NCBI GenBank assembly: GCA_937941245.1
Contig: CALDYC010000003.1
Coordinates: 1-48,334, forward strand
Source: an uncultured Acidimicrobiales bacterium
Lineage (GTDB): Bacteria > Actinomycetota > Acidimicrobiia > Acidimicrobiales > UBA10347
Direction of reading: 5' to 3'
Length of the DNA: 48,334 nucleotides
Position 1 is the stretch's first letter, and each line of letters opens with the position of its first letter. The position numbers were made by a program, and so were the translations under genes. The notes below the pieces were generated by a model. The model ran no database searches. It worked only from the letters and a program-made list of their open reading frames with translations, and was not told where the DNA came from. Positions 8,454 to 15,932 of the stretch are shown one piece after another.

Positions 8454-9239
8454 CTACCAGAGTTCGTCGGTATAGGTGTCAGTGCCGTGCACCGTTGCGA
8501 GGTACGGAGCGGTCCAGATGTGGGTGCCGAGACCGCTGGCTGCCAACTCCTGTGCCCAGCGGCCGTACCCAGCTTCCCATTGGTGAGCGGGGTCATGGGC
8601 AACAAAGTGCAGCTGCATGAATCGTTCGCCCTCCGATTCGATCTTGGGCGCTGGCGAGTCATCGGGCAATGGCAGCAGCGTGGACGTGCCGATGACATCG
8701 GGACCCCAGTCGGCCGCGAACGCCTGCGCGGCCCACACATCGTCGGACCAGGTCGTGACATCGTCGATCGTGACGCCTTCGGCCAACTCACCTGCGGTAA
8801 CGATGACTCCCGCGAAGTGCCGATCGAGAGCAAGTTCGATCGACGTACCGTGCTCGGTTTTACGAATCGATGACTGATGCTCGTAGAGCGCGGTGTGGAT
8901 GTGGTCGCGCTCGCCGAACATGCGCCCGTCGCGGTGCAGCTCCATCACGGTGTCTACTGCCCATCTCGCCCACTCGTCATGGAAGCCCTTCAGCACCCAG
9001 TAGATCGACAGGTAGCTCGCGCTCAGCGGCTCTGGACACATGGGTGATGCTGGCGGCGAACGCAGATCCTTCATTCGACGGGTGGCCACGAAACGGGCAC
9101 CGGCGAACTGGTGCTCGCCGACCATGCATCCGGCGTAGAAGTGGTCGTTCTCGTACCACCGGTTGTAGTCGACCTCTCGACCGCGGTGCGGCTCGATCGA
9201 CGTGAACAACAAGGTGCCGAGTTCGATGGGTGCGGCCAT
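8454..9239 (-). CDS. Putative dimeric alpha/beta-barrel protein, function unknown
   Basis: A 261-residue protein. The N-terminal half contains VDYNRWYENDHFYAGCMVGEHQFAGARFVATRR, shown here as YNRWYENDH plus GARFVATRR. This resembles the D/N-x-W-Y-x-x-x-H start of EthD-like/dimeric alpha-beta barrel domains that handle small aromatic or lipid molecules. A second ferredoxin-like segment may follow (GERFMQLHFVAHDP). I do not recognise a named family. The start is ATG 9239, preceded by TACTGT at 6 nt. The longer frame to 9263 would run through that promoter. It is first gene of an operon with an LLM oxidoreductase and is divergent from the 2OG oxygenase gene. Confidence 0.65.
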   Translation of the reverse strand: MAAPIELGTLLFTSIEPHRGREVDYNRWYENDHFYAGCMVGEHQFAGARFVATRRMKDLRSPPASPMCPEPLSASYLSIYWVLKGFHDEWARWAVDTVMELHRDGRMFGERDHIHTALYEHQSSIRKTEHGTSIELALDRHFAGVIVTAGELAEGVTIDDVTTWSDDVWAAQAFAADWGPDVIGTSTLLPLPDDSPAPKIESEGERFMQLHFVAHDPAHQWEAGYGRWAQELAASGLGTHIWTAPYLATVHGTDTYTDELW

Positions 9240-9245
9240 CGTTCG

Positions 9246-9251
9246 ACAGTA
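9246..9251 (-). promoter_or_regulatory. -10 element of leaderless promoter
   Basis: TACTGT on the minus strand, 6 nt before the ATG at 9239 of the dimeric-barrel protein gene. Confidence 0.55.
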
Positions 9252-9286
9252 ACCCACGAGCACTTCGCCATCCTGGGTCGCTGTTC

Positions 9287-9292
9287 TACGCT
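9287..9292 (+). promoter_or_regulatory. -10 element of leaderless promoter
   Basis: TACGCT, 6 nt before the ATG at 9299 of the 2OG oxygenase gene. Only 35 bp separate it from the divergent -10 at 9246-9251. No TCTGA-N7-TCAGA palindrome is present here. Confidence 0.55.
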
Positions 9293-9298
9293 TCGGTC

Positions 9299-10366
9299 AT
9301 GCCTGCGCTTCCTGTTGTTGATATGTCGGCGTTCCGCTCCGATCCACACAGCGACGCAGGTACCGAGTTCGTCAACGAGTTGCGAGAACACTTTCAGACC
9401 GTCGGGTTCGTGTACGTCGTCGGGCACGGCGTCGACCCGGAACTTGATCGCCAGCTGTTCGAAGTCGCAAGCGAGTTCTTCGCGCTCCCAGATCCTGAGC
9501 GGCGAGCGCTGGCCATCGAACAGTCGGCAGCCTTTCGTGGCTACACCATCCTCGGCGACGAACGAACCGGCGGTCGAGCGGACTGGCGCGATCAACTCGA
9601 CTACGGCCCCGAGCAGCTAGCCCCTACAGCAGGCAATGACGGTCCGGCATGGCTTCGCCTGCGCGGACCTAATCAATGGCCGCCGAGCTTGCCGCACTTG
9701 CCCTCGATCGCGCTCGACTGGATGAACGCCATGCACGGTGTTGGGGTGGACGTGCTCCGGGCACTGGCTTTGGGGCTCGGCCAACCGCTGCATCGCTTCG
9801 ACTCAGGGTTCATTCCTGACCATGACTTGCACGCAAAAATCATTCGCTACCCGGCCCGCGCCGAACCAACTCGCGACGAACCCGCACAAGGCGTCGGCTT
9901 GCATCACGACACCGGACTCGCCACATTCATCTTGCAGAACGAGATCGCCGGTTTGCAGGTGATGATCGACGGCGAGCTGGTTACCGCAGATCCGATGCCC
10001 GGAAGCTACGTCCTCAATCTCGGAGCGATGATGCAAACCGCTACTGATGGTTTACTCAAGGCCACTCCGCACCGTGTCGTCAGCCCAACCGGCAACGTCG
10101 ACCGGTTGTCGGTTGCGTTGTTCTTCAACCCGACGTTTGAGTCGACATTCGAGCCAATCTCACTGCCACCCGAGCTGGCTGCTCAGACCGATCCCGACCG
10201 TCGAGACCTACATGGCGACACGATTCACACCCTGTTCGGCGAGAACAATCTGAAAGTCCGGTTGCGGTCGCACCCCGACGTCGCTCAACGTCACTACGCC
10301 GATGTAGTCGGGCCCAACACAGCGCCCTCCAACACAGCGCCCCCCAACACAGCGGCAAATTCATGA
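9299..10366 (+). CDS. 2-oxoglutarate/Fe(II) oxygenase, isopenicillin N synthase-like
   Basis: A 355-residue non-haem iron oxygenase. The N-terminal DIOX_N domain is LPVVDMSAF...TVGFVYVVGHGVD. The C-terminal double-stranded beta helix has the iron ligands His202-x-Asp204 (GLHHDTGLATF) and His258 (ATPHRVV), and the 2OG-binding Arg269-x-Ser271 (DRLSVALFFNP). Members hydroxylate, desaturate or cyclise small molecules; the substrate is unknown. The start is fixed by the leaderless -10 at 6 nt. The C-terminus is an Asn-Thr-Ala-Pro repeat encoded by a 15-bp tandem repeat. The stop overlaps the next gene by 4 bp (ATGA). Confidence 0.9.
   Translation: MPALPVVDMSAFRSDPHSDAGTEFVNELREHFQTVGFVYVVGHGVDPELDRQLFEVASEFFALPDPERRALAIEQSAAFRGYTILGDERTGGRADWRDQLDYGPEQLAPTAGNDGPAWLRLRGPNQWPPSLPHLPSIALDWMNAMHGVGVDVLRALALGLGQPLHRFDSGFIPDHDLHAKIIRYPARAEPTRDEPAQGVGLHHDTGLATFILQNEIAGLQVMIDGELVTADPMPGSYVLNLGAMMQTATDGLLKATPHRVVSPTGNVDRLSVALFFNPTFESTFEPISLPPELAAQTDPDRRDLHGDTIHTLFGENNLKVRLRSHPDVAQRHYADVVGPNTAPSNTAPPNTAANS
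10315..10355 (+). repeat. 15-bp tandem repeat in the 3' end of the 2OG oxygenase gene
   Basis: Units start at 10315, 10330 and 10345, each beginning AACACAGCG. They encode repeated N-T-A-P-x at the extreme C-terminus, after the catalytic fold has ended. Confidence 0.75.
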
Positions 10367-10974
10367 CCGCGCTTGACCCCGCCACGACGGCAGTGCTCAC
10401 GATGGAGCTTCAACGCGGTATCTGCGGTGACCTCGCGCACATCGCGCCGCTGCGAGATGCCGTCGCCGAGCGCTCTATCGAAGCCAATACTGGCCGGTTG
10501 CTCACCGCGGCGCGAGCTCGCGGTGCAACGATCGTCCATTGCACCTTCGGCCTGCCAGCCGACCGCAGCGGGTTCGACCTTTCGCTTCCGCTCTTCCACG
10601 GCGTGCGCGATGACCCGACCTACCTGCTGACGGGATCACCGGCCTGCGAGCTGCTCGCCGCCCTCGGCCCCGACCCAGGCGATGTCATCATCGACCGCCA
10701 TGTCGGCGTTAGCCCATTCGCCCCGACCGAGCTCGACGACATGCTTCGATCACGCGGTGTCGTCAACCTGGTCGTCGCTGGTGTGTCACTGAATGTCGGC
10801 GTGATCGGCACCGCTATCGAGGCAGTCAACCTCGGCTACCGCGTCACGATCGCCACCGACGCAGTAGTCGGTGTGCCGATCACCTTTGGCGATGACGTAC
10901 TCCGCAATGCGCTTGCCGCAATCGCCCGACGGCGAACGGTCGACGAGGTAGTAGCGAGTCTGCAATCGAGCTGA
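10363..10974 (+). CDS. Isochorismatase-like hydrolase with an altered catalytic triad
   Basis: A 203-residue protein of the cysteine hydrolase (isochorismatase/nicotinamidase) fold. Its segments align with the family, but all three triad positions differ. The usual D in VIDMQ is Glu15 (VLTMELQRG), the usual Lys is Arg112 (VIIDRHVGVSPFAPTEL), and the nucleophilic Cys of GVxTNxC is Gly146 (AGVSLNVGVIGTAIEA). Canonical amidase or isochorismatase chemistry is therefore unlikely. It may bind a ligand or be a partner of the 2OG oxygenase, with which it is translationally coupled through an ATGA overlap. The downstream gene is convergent, with 10 bp between them. Confidence 0.82.
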   Translation: MTALDPATTAVLTMELQRGICGDLAHIAPLRDAVAERSIEANTGRLLTAARARGATIVHCTFGLPADRSGFDLSLPLFHGVRDDPTYLLTGSPACELLAALGPDPGDVIIDRHVGVSPFAPTELDDMLRSRGVVNLVVAGVSLNVGVIGTAIEAVNLGYRVTIATDAVVGVPITFGDDVLRNALAAIARRRTVDEVVASLQSS

Positions 10975-10984
10975 CGTGTCGCTT

Positions 10985-11758
10985 CTACAGCCGATGCGGT
11001 TCGAGCGGCTGGCCACGCAACGTCACTCGATCGACCGTGCGGCGCTCGGTGTAGTCGAACAGCGCATAGTGCTGCGTCGACCAGTTGTCCCACATCACGA
11101 TGTCCCCCAGCTGCCACTGATGCCGGTAGGTGAACTCGGGCCGCGCAATATGGGCAAGCAAAAACGGCAGGATCGCAGCCGACTCTGCTTCGGGAAGGTT
11201 CATGATGCGTCTGGTGAAAATGTGGTTCACGAACAGCGCTGGCTCACCGGTCACCGGGTGCGCGATCACCACCGGGTGTTCTGCAGTTGCATCGACCGCG
11301 GTTTCGTGCCACGCGCGCCGCTTGTCGAGCAGCTTTTTCATGCCTCCCGATAGCTGCTCATAGGCATAGGTGCAGTTGCTAAACATCGTGTCGCCACCGA
11401 CCGCTGGCAATGTTCGCATGCACAAAATACCGATGCCCGGCACTTCGCTTCGGAACGTCACATCTGAGTGCCACCGATCAGCCCGGTAGCCGCCGTCACT
11501 ATCGAACACCGTGACGAGATCATGGTCTGGGTGGCGAGGGTTCTGGCCCTCAGGAGGAATCGGTTCGCCGAACAACTCTGCGAACGCCAGGTGCTCTGAT
11601 GGCGACGGATTCGCCGCGGGGAAGATCACGACATGATGTTCATAGGTCGCGGCAAGGACCTGATCGGCCAAGTCGGGGCTCGTGAGCACGTCGCCGAGCG
11701 GGGTGTCGACCCGCACCCCGATATGCCCAGCGACCGGATGCATATCGAGAGAACTCAT
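10985..11758 (-). CDS. TauD/TfdA family 2OG-dependent dioxygenase
   Basis: A 257-residue dioxygenase of the TauD/TfdA family. The iron ligands are His97-x-Asp99 (DRWHSDVTF) and His230 (WDNWSTQHYALFDY). The 2OG anchor is in TVDRVTLRG (Arg244/Arg248). GIGILCMRTLPAVGGDTMF is the family's central strand block. Relatives release sulfite from taurine/alkylsulfonates, cleave aryloxyacetates or hydroxylate alkyl chains; the sequence does not choose between these. It is the last gene of a three-gene operon with a 4-bp ATGA overlap to the LLM gene, below the monooxygenase gene and controlled from operator site B. Confidence 0.92.
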   Translation of the reverse strand: MSSLDMHPVAGHIGVRVDTPLGDVLTSPDLADQVLAATYEHHVVIFPAANPSPSEHLAFAELFGEPIPPEGQNPRHPDHDLVTVFDSDGGYRADRWHSDVTFRSEVPGIGILCMRTLPAVGGDTMFSNCTYAYEQLSGGMKKLLDKRRAWHETAVDATAEHPVVIAHPVTGEPALFVNHIFTRRIMNLPEAESAAILPFLLAHIARPEFTYRHQWQLGDIVMWDNWSTQHYALFDYTERRTVDRVTLRGQPLEPHRL

Positions 11759-12666
11759 TGGTGCACCATCGGGAGAATGTCAGCAGCGAACCATTCGAGC
11801 TGATCACAGCACTCTGCCAGGCTGCGGGCAACGACACGAATCTGCATCTGGTTGACCATTGGGTCGACACCATCAACCAAGCGTTCCGCGATCTGCCCGG
11901 GCGTTCCGGTCAGGGTCCGTTGGCCGACATCCCAGTCGGGATCGCCGATGTGGACCGGCGCGGCGATGTGGCCGGTCACAAACGTCTCCGGTGAGCGGCC
12001 GAACCGGTCGAGCTGGGCCTTGAGCCGATCGATCAGGTCAGCAGTTGCCGGTCCCTGCGGAAGCCAACCATCACCAAATTGCGCAGCCCGGCGAACTGCG
12101 GCTGGCGACGAACCCGCAATCCACATCGGGGGTCGTGGAGTTTGGCACGGACGTGGTGTTGCTCCTAGGCCGTCAACAAACTCAGCTTCGAGGGCTCGGA
12201 TCAGGGCCGGTACCGCCTCGTCGAGCTTGGGGCCACGCCCCGCGAAGTCAACGCCGAGCATGTCGAACTCGGCTTCGACGTGCCCACCGCCAATGCCGGC
12301 GATCAGTCGTCCTCGCGATAGGTAATCGATCGTTGCGAACTGCTTGGCTGCCATTCGTGGATGGCGGTACGGCAGGACGTACACGTGGGTCAGCAACCCA
12401 ATCCGCTCGGTGTGTGCGGCAAGGAACCCGAGCGTCGATACAGGATCCATCCAGAACGTACTCATCGATGCGGCATGCGATTCGGGAATCGCGACGTGAT
12501 CACAGACCCCGAGATAGTCGAAGCCAGCGCGATCGGCCACCTCGGCAACGGCAGCCAAGTCCGACGGCGTGGCGTCGGCTTCCCACGGCGACGCCAGAAG
12601 CGCGGTGCCGGTCTGAATTGGGAGTTGCAGGCCAACCATTCGCTGGCCCGGAACTGGCCCAATCAT
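11755..12666 (-). CDS. LLM-class (F420-family) oxidoreductase
   Basis: A 303-residue luciferase-like TIM barrel. Motifs are DRAGFDYLGVCDHVAIPES, ERIGLLTHVYVLPYRHPRMAAKQFATIDYLSRGRLIAGIGGG (read as consecutive blocks) and PPMWIAGSSPAAVRRAAQFGDGWLPQG, as in the Rv2161c/TIGR03619-type actinobacterial proteins thought to use F420. It differs clearly from the LLM protein encoded at 7611-8444. It sits between a Baeyer-Villiger-type monooxygenase gene and a TauD-like gene, with 4-bp overlaps on both sides, so the three are made together. Confidence 0.9.
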   Translation of the reverse strand: MIGPVPGQRMVGLQLPIQTGTALLASPWEADATPSDLAAVAEVADRAGFDYLGVCDHVAIPESHAASMSTFWMDPVSTLGFLAAHTERIGLLTHVYVLPYRHPRMAAKQFATIDYLSRGRLIAGIGGGHVEAEFDMLGVDFAGRGPKLDEAVPALIRALEAEFVDGLGATPRPCQTPRPPMWIAGSSPAAVRRAAQFGDGWLPQGPATADLIDRLKAQLDRFGRSPETFVTGHIAAPVHIGDPDWDVGQRTLTGTPGQIAERLVDGVDPMVNQMQIRVVARSLAECCDQLEWFAADILPMVHQ

Positions 12667-14438
12667 GGGTTCGTGACCACCGTGGTTCCGGGAAAGTCCC
12701 CGGCTTCACGCCAACGTTCGAGGTGCGCGACGTAGTCGATCATGCTCTCGACATAGACCAGATTTCGGGCAGCCTTCATCGACTGTGACCCCTCACTGTT
12801 GTAGTAGCTCGGCGTACAGAACTGCGAGTACCGGGCGACACCGCCGACAACGCTGTACAGCACCCCGAGCCATGCTTCTTCGGCCTCGGGTGTGGCTTCG
12901 ATTTCAGCGATGTTCTGTTCCGCGCACTCGTTGATGAGCCACGCGACGTGTTTGGCGGACTCACCCAGAAAGTGCACAAAGTTGGTACCGAACCCGGCCT
13001 GGACGATCGAGATGATCGCCATATTGGGAAACTCTGCCGATAGCACGCCGTGCAAGGTGTGAGCGCCGTCGTGCCACCGGTCGCTCAGCGACACGCCGCC
13101 GCGACCAACCGGATCGAATCCCAACCGCTTGTCGAGGTCAGTCGTTACTTCAAAACCCGATGCGAACACCAGCGCATCGACGGCGTACTCGACGCCATCT
13201 ACGATCGGCCCCGCGGCTGACATCTCGTGCACACCCTTCCCGTCGGTATCGACGAGATGGACGTTCGATCGGTTGAACGCGGGCAAGTATTCGTCGTGAA
13301 AACAGATGCGTTTGCAGTGTTTTCCCCACCATGGTTTGAGCTTGTCGGCCAGCTCTGGGTCGTCGATTGTGGCGTCGACCCGTTGGCGGATCGAATCCAT
13401 CGCCTCGAAATCGAGCCGTTCGAGTTCGGCGATCTCTTCTGGGTCGCTGCTGTTCTTTTGTGCATCGACCGACATGAGCTTTGACCACCCGTCATTGACC
13501 AGGTCCTCGTCGGGTTCCTTGCCGCTGACGACTTCGGTGAAGTTCCTCACGCGACGCTGTTGCCAACCCGGCTCAAGATTGTCGAACCAGGCCGGATCGA
13601 CCGGTCCGTTATCGCGCACCCCAACTGCGGCCGGCGTGCGCTGAAAGACGAAGACCTGCTTCGCGGCCTCGGCGAGTTTCGGCACTGCCTGAATCGACGT
13701 AGCGCCCGTGCCAACAATGCCGACAACCTTGTCGCTCAGGTTGTCCATTGGATCGGTCGGGCTTCCGCCCGTGTACTGGTAATCCCAACGACTCGTATGA
13801 AACGCGTGGCCCTCAAACGAGTCGATTCCTTGAATCGCTGGCATCTTCGCCTTGTGCAGTAACCCCCCGGCAAGCACGAAGAACTTGGACGAGATCTTGT
13901 CGCCACGGGTCGTCTCGATCGACCAGCGTTGGGTCTCGGGGTCCCACTGCGAGTCGGCGATTTCGGTCTGGAACAGCGCGTGTGGATAGAGCTCAAAGTG
14001 ACGTCCCAGGATCTGGCAGTAGCCGAAGATCTCGGACGCGCTCGCATACCGCTCGGTCGGCCGGTAACCAGTTTCTTCCAACAGCGGCATGTAGGTCATC
14101 GACTCGACGTCGCACATACAGCCCGGGTAACGATTCCAGTACCAGGTACCGCCGAAGTCGGCGCCCTTTTCGATCACGCGGAAGTTGCGGATGCCGTGAC
14201 GAGTCAGCTCGATTGCGGTGAGCATGCCGGCAAAGCCGCCACCGACGATGACGACTTCGGTTGTCTCAACAATCGGGTCACGAGAGAACTCGGGGTCAGC
14301 CCACGGGTCCGTGTCGAACTCGGGGAAGTTGCCCTCGAGTTGGGTGTATTGGTCGTTACCGTCGCCGCGCAGCCGCTTCTCGCGTTCGAGTCGGTACCGC
14401 TCATGCGCTTCCTCGATTGCCGCGTGCGTGTCACTCAT
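12663..14438 (-). CDS. Baeyer-Villiger-type flavin monooxygenase
   Basis: A 591-residue FAD/NADPH monooxygenase of the length of cyclohexanone/phenylacetone-type enzymes with an N-terminal extension. The FAD Rossmann motif is VVIVGGGFAGMLTA (about 62-75). The NADPH Rossmann motif is VGIVGTGATSIQ (about 239-250). Between them lies FEGHAFHTSRW (208-218), an exact match to the Baeyer-Villiger fingerprint FxGxxxHxxxW. GGTWYWNRYPGCMCDVES is typical of type I enzymes. It probably inserts oxygen next to a ketone of a cyclic or branched substrate. It is first in the operon with an LLM and a TauD-like gene. TAGTTT 6 nt before the ATG suggests leaderless transcription. Confidence 0.93.
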   Translation of the reverse strand: MSDTHAAIEEAHERYRLEREKRLRGDGNDQYTQLEGNFPEFDTDPWADPEFSRDPIVETTEVVIVGGGFAGMLTAIELTRHGIRNFRVIEKGADFGGTWYWNRYPGCMCDVESMTYMPLLEETGYRPTERYASASEIFGYCQILGRHFELYPHALFQTEIADSQWDPETQRWSIETTRGDKISSKFFVLAGGLLHKAKMPAIQGIDSFEGHAFHTSRWDYQYTGGSPTDPMDNLSDKVVGIVGTGATSIQAVPKLAEAAKQVFVFQRTPAAVGVRDNGPVDPAWFDNLEPGWQQRRVRNFTEVVSGKEPDEDLVNDGWSKLMSVDAQKNSSDPEEIAELERLDFEAMDSIRQRVDATIDDPELADKLKPWWGKHCKRICFHDEYLPAFNRSNVHLVDTDGKGVHEMSAAGPIVDGVEYAVDALVFASGFEVTTDLDKRLGFDPVGRGGVSLSDRWHDGAHTLHGVLSAEFPNMAIISIVQAGFGTNFVHFLGESAKHVAWLINECAEQNIAEIEATPEAEEAWLGVLYSVVGGVARYSQFCTPSYYNSEGSQSMKAARNLVYVESMIDYVAHLERWREAGDFPGTTVVTNP

Positions 14439-14444
14439 GTCGCG

Positions 14445-14450
14445 AAACTA
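14445..14450 (-). promoter_or_regulatory. -10 element of leaderless promoter (monooxygenase operon)
   Basis: TAGTTT on the minus strand, 6 nt before the ATG at 14438. Operator site B begins 16 bp upstream of it. Confidence 0.6.
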
Positions 14451-14464
14451 GCTCAGCGGCGAAC

Positions 14465-14485
14465 TTTCTGACACAACGTCAGAAA
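14465..14485. promoter_or_regulatory. Palindromic operator, site B (TCTGA-N7-TCAGA)
   Basis: The arms TTTCTGAC and GTCAGAAA form a perfect 8-bp inverted repeat around ACAAC. The core has the same spacing as sites A and C. It lies in the -35 region of both divergent leaderless promoters (monooxygenase operon leftward, MaoC-DUF35-MaoC operon rightward). Confidence 0.8.
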
Positions 14486-14497
14486 CACCCGGTCCAC

Positions 14498-14503
14498 TAG
14501 TGT
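14498..14503 (+). promoter_or_regulatory. -10 element of leaderless promoter (MaoC fusion operon)
   Basis: TAGTGT, 7 nt before the GTG start at 14511. Confidence 0.6.
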
Positions 14504-14510
14504 CAGCCGG

Positions 14511-15932
14511 GTGAATGACTCTGTCGAAAACCGTGTCGACGACCTGACTGAACGTCTGCGAGCCGATGTCGGCAAAGCAGGTGCGCCTGCCACCTCTCGT
14601 GACCCGGTGAACCAGGCCACGATCCGCAACTGGTGCGACGCGATGGCCGAAGCGAACCCCTATTTCACCGACGCCGCTGCTGCGGCTGCCGGTCCACATG
14701 GCGGCATCGTCGCTCCCCCGGCGATGCTCAACGCGTGGCCGATGGCCGGTCTTCGTTTGGGCGAACCTGCGCCTCGCGACCTCGACAAACCCGACGCCAA
14801 CGTCTACGCCCAGCTCGAAGACGCTGGTTTCACCGGAGTCGTCGCAACAAATTCTGACCTGTACTTCGATCGCTACCTGCAACCCGGTGATCTCGTCACC
14901 GCCACCACCAGCCTGTTAGACGTCAGCGAGCAAAAGACCACACGTCTAGGCACCGGTCATTTCGTCACGACCGAAGCCGAGTACACCGATCAAAACGGCG
15001 AGCGGGTCGGCGCGCTGCGCTTCCGCATTTTGAAATATGCCAAGACCGCTGCGGCAGAACCCGATGATGATGGCCTCACCCCCGAGCCCGCACCCCGTCC
15101 GCTCAAACCGCGCCCGCGCTTCAACCAAGACCAAGCATGGTTCTGGGACGGACTGCGCGACCACGAGTTGCGCATCCAGCGATTTACCGACGACGGCACG
15201 TTGCTGTTTCCCCCGGCGAACGCCAACCCGAACACGCAGTCGATGGACTACGACTGGATCGTTGCCAGCGGCAGCGCCACGCTCTACAGCCACACCGTCG
15301 TGCACTACCCGAAGATCCCCTCGTTCGACTATCCCCACATCGTTGGGTTGGTCGAGCTCGAAGAAGGCGTGCGGATCATCACCAACATCGTCGGGGTCAC
15401 ACCCGATCAACTCGAAATCGGCATGCCCCTCGAGTTGTGTTTCGCTGACACCGCCGACGATGTCACGCTGCACCAGTTCCGACCGGCACCAACGCCGCGC
15501 CGCAAGACCACGTTGTCCGCAGGCGAGGTGTCAGTCAGCGATGCGCTTCCGCTGTGCCCGATTCCGATCACCACACTGCTCGTCGTTTCAACCGCCCTCG
15601 CGACCCGGGACTTTCAAGAAGTGCACCACGATCGAGATGTGGCACAAAGCCGTGGATCCGACGACATCTTTATGAACATTTTGACCACCACCGGGCTGGT
15701 CAGCCGCTGGATTGGCGACTGGGCTGGCGACGACGTGATCTTCAACAACATCAAAATCGGTCTCGGCACACCGAACTACCCCGGAGACCTCATGACCCTG
15801 TCTGGCAGCGTCACCGAGATCGCCGAAGACGGCACCATCACCATCGGCTATATCGGACGCAACTCAGTTGGAGCCCACGTGACCGGCACCGCAGACATCA
15901 CGCTTCCCACCACGACCGGAGGAGCACAATGA
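14511..15932 (+). CDS. MaoC-DUF35-MaoC fusion (ChsH2-ChsH1-like enoyl-CoA hydratase)
   Basis: A 473-residue three-domain protein. Residues about 25-175 are a MaoC-like N-terminal hot-dog. Residues about 205-325 are DUF35 (WFWDGLRDHELRIQRF start, GLVELEEGVRIITNIVG OB-fold), with the usual four zinc Cys missing. Residues about 345-465 are a second MaoC hot-dog with the hydratase dyad Asp367/His372 (TRDFQEVHHDRD). In Mycobacterium tuberculosis ChsH2 is MaoC-DUF35 and ChsH1 a separate MaoC; together they hydrate the 3-carbon steroid side-chain enoyl-CoA and bind Ltp2 through DUF35 (established knowledge). Here both are one chain. The GTG start is set by the leaderless -10. An ATGA overlap couples it to the Ltp2-like gene. 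Confidence 0.88.
   Translation: MNDSVENRVDDLTERLRADVGKAGAPATSRDPVNQATIRNWCDAMAEANPYFTDAAAAAAGPHGGIVAPPAMLNAWPMAGLRLGEPAPRDLDKPDANVYAQLEDAGFTGVVATNSDLYFDRYLQPGDLVTATTSLLDVSEQKTTRLGTGHFVTTEAEYTDQNGERVGALRFRILKYAKTAAAEPDDDGLTPEPAPRPLKPRPRFNQDQAWFWDGLRDHELRIQRFTDDGTLLFPPANANPNTQSMDYDWIVASGSATLYSHTVVHYPKIPSFDYPHIVGLVELEEGVRIITNIVGVTPDQLEIGMPLELCFADTADDVTLHQFRPAPTPRRKTTLSAGEVSVSDALPLCPIPITTLLVVSTALATRDFQEVHHDRDVAQSRGSDDIFMNILTTTGLVSRWIGDWAGDDVIFNNIKIGLGTPNYPGDLMTLSGSVTEIAEDGTITIGYIGRNSVGAHVTGTADITLPTTTGGAQ

Noticed and set aside
15554-15928. In-frame extension of the Ltp2-like gene upstream into the MaoC fusion gene
   Set aside because: The extension translates to Arg/His-rich low-complexity sequence, while ATG 15929 has a ribosome site and starts the conserved fold.
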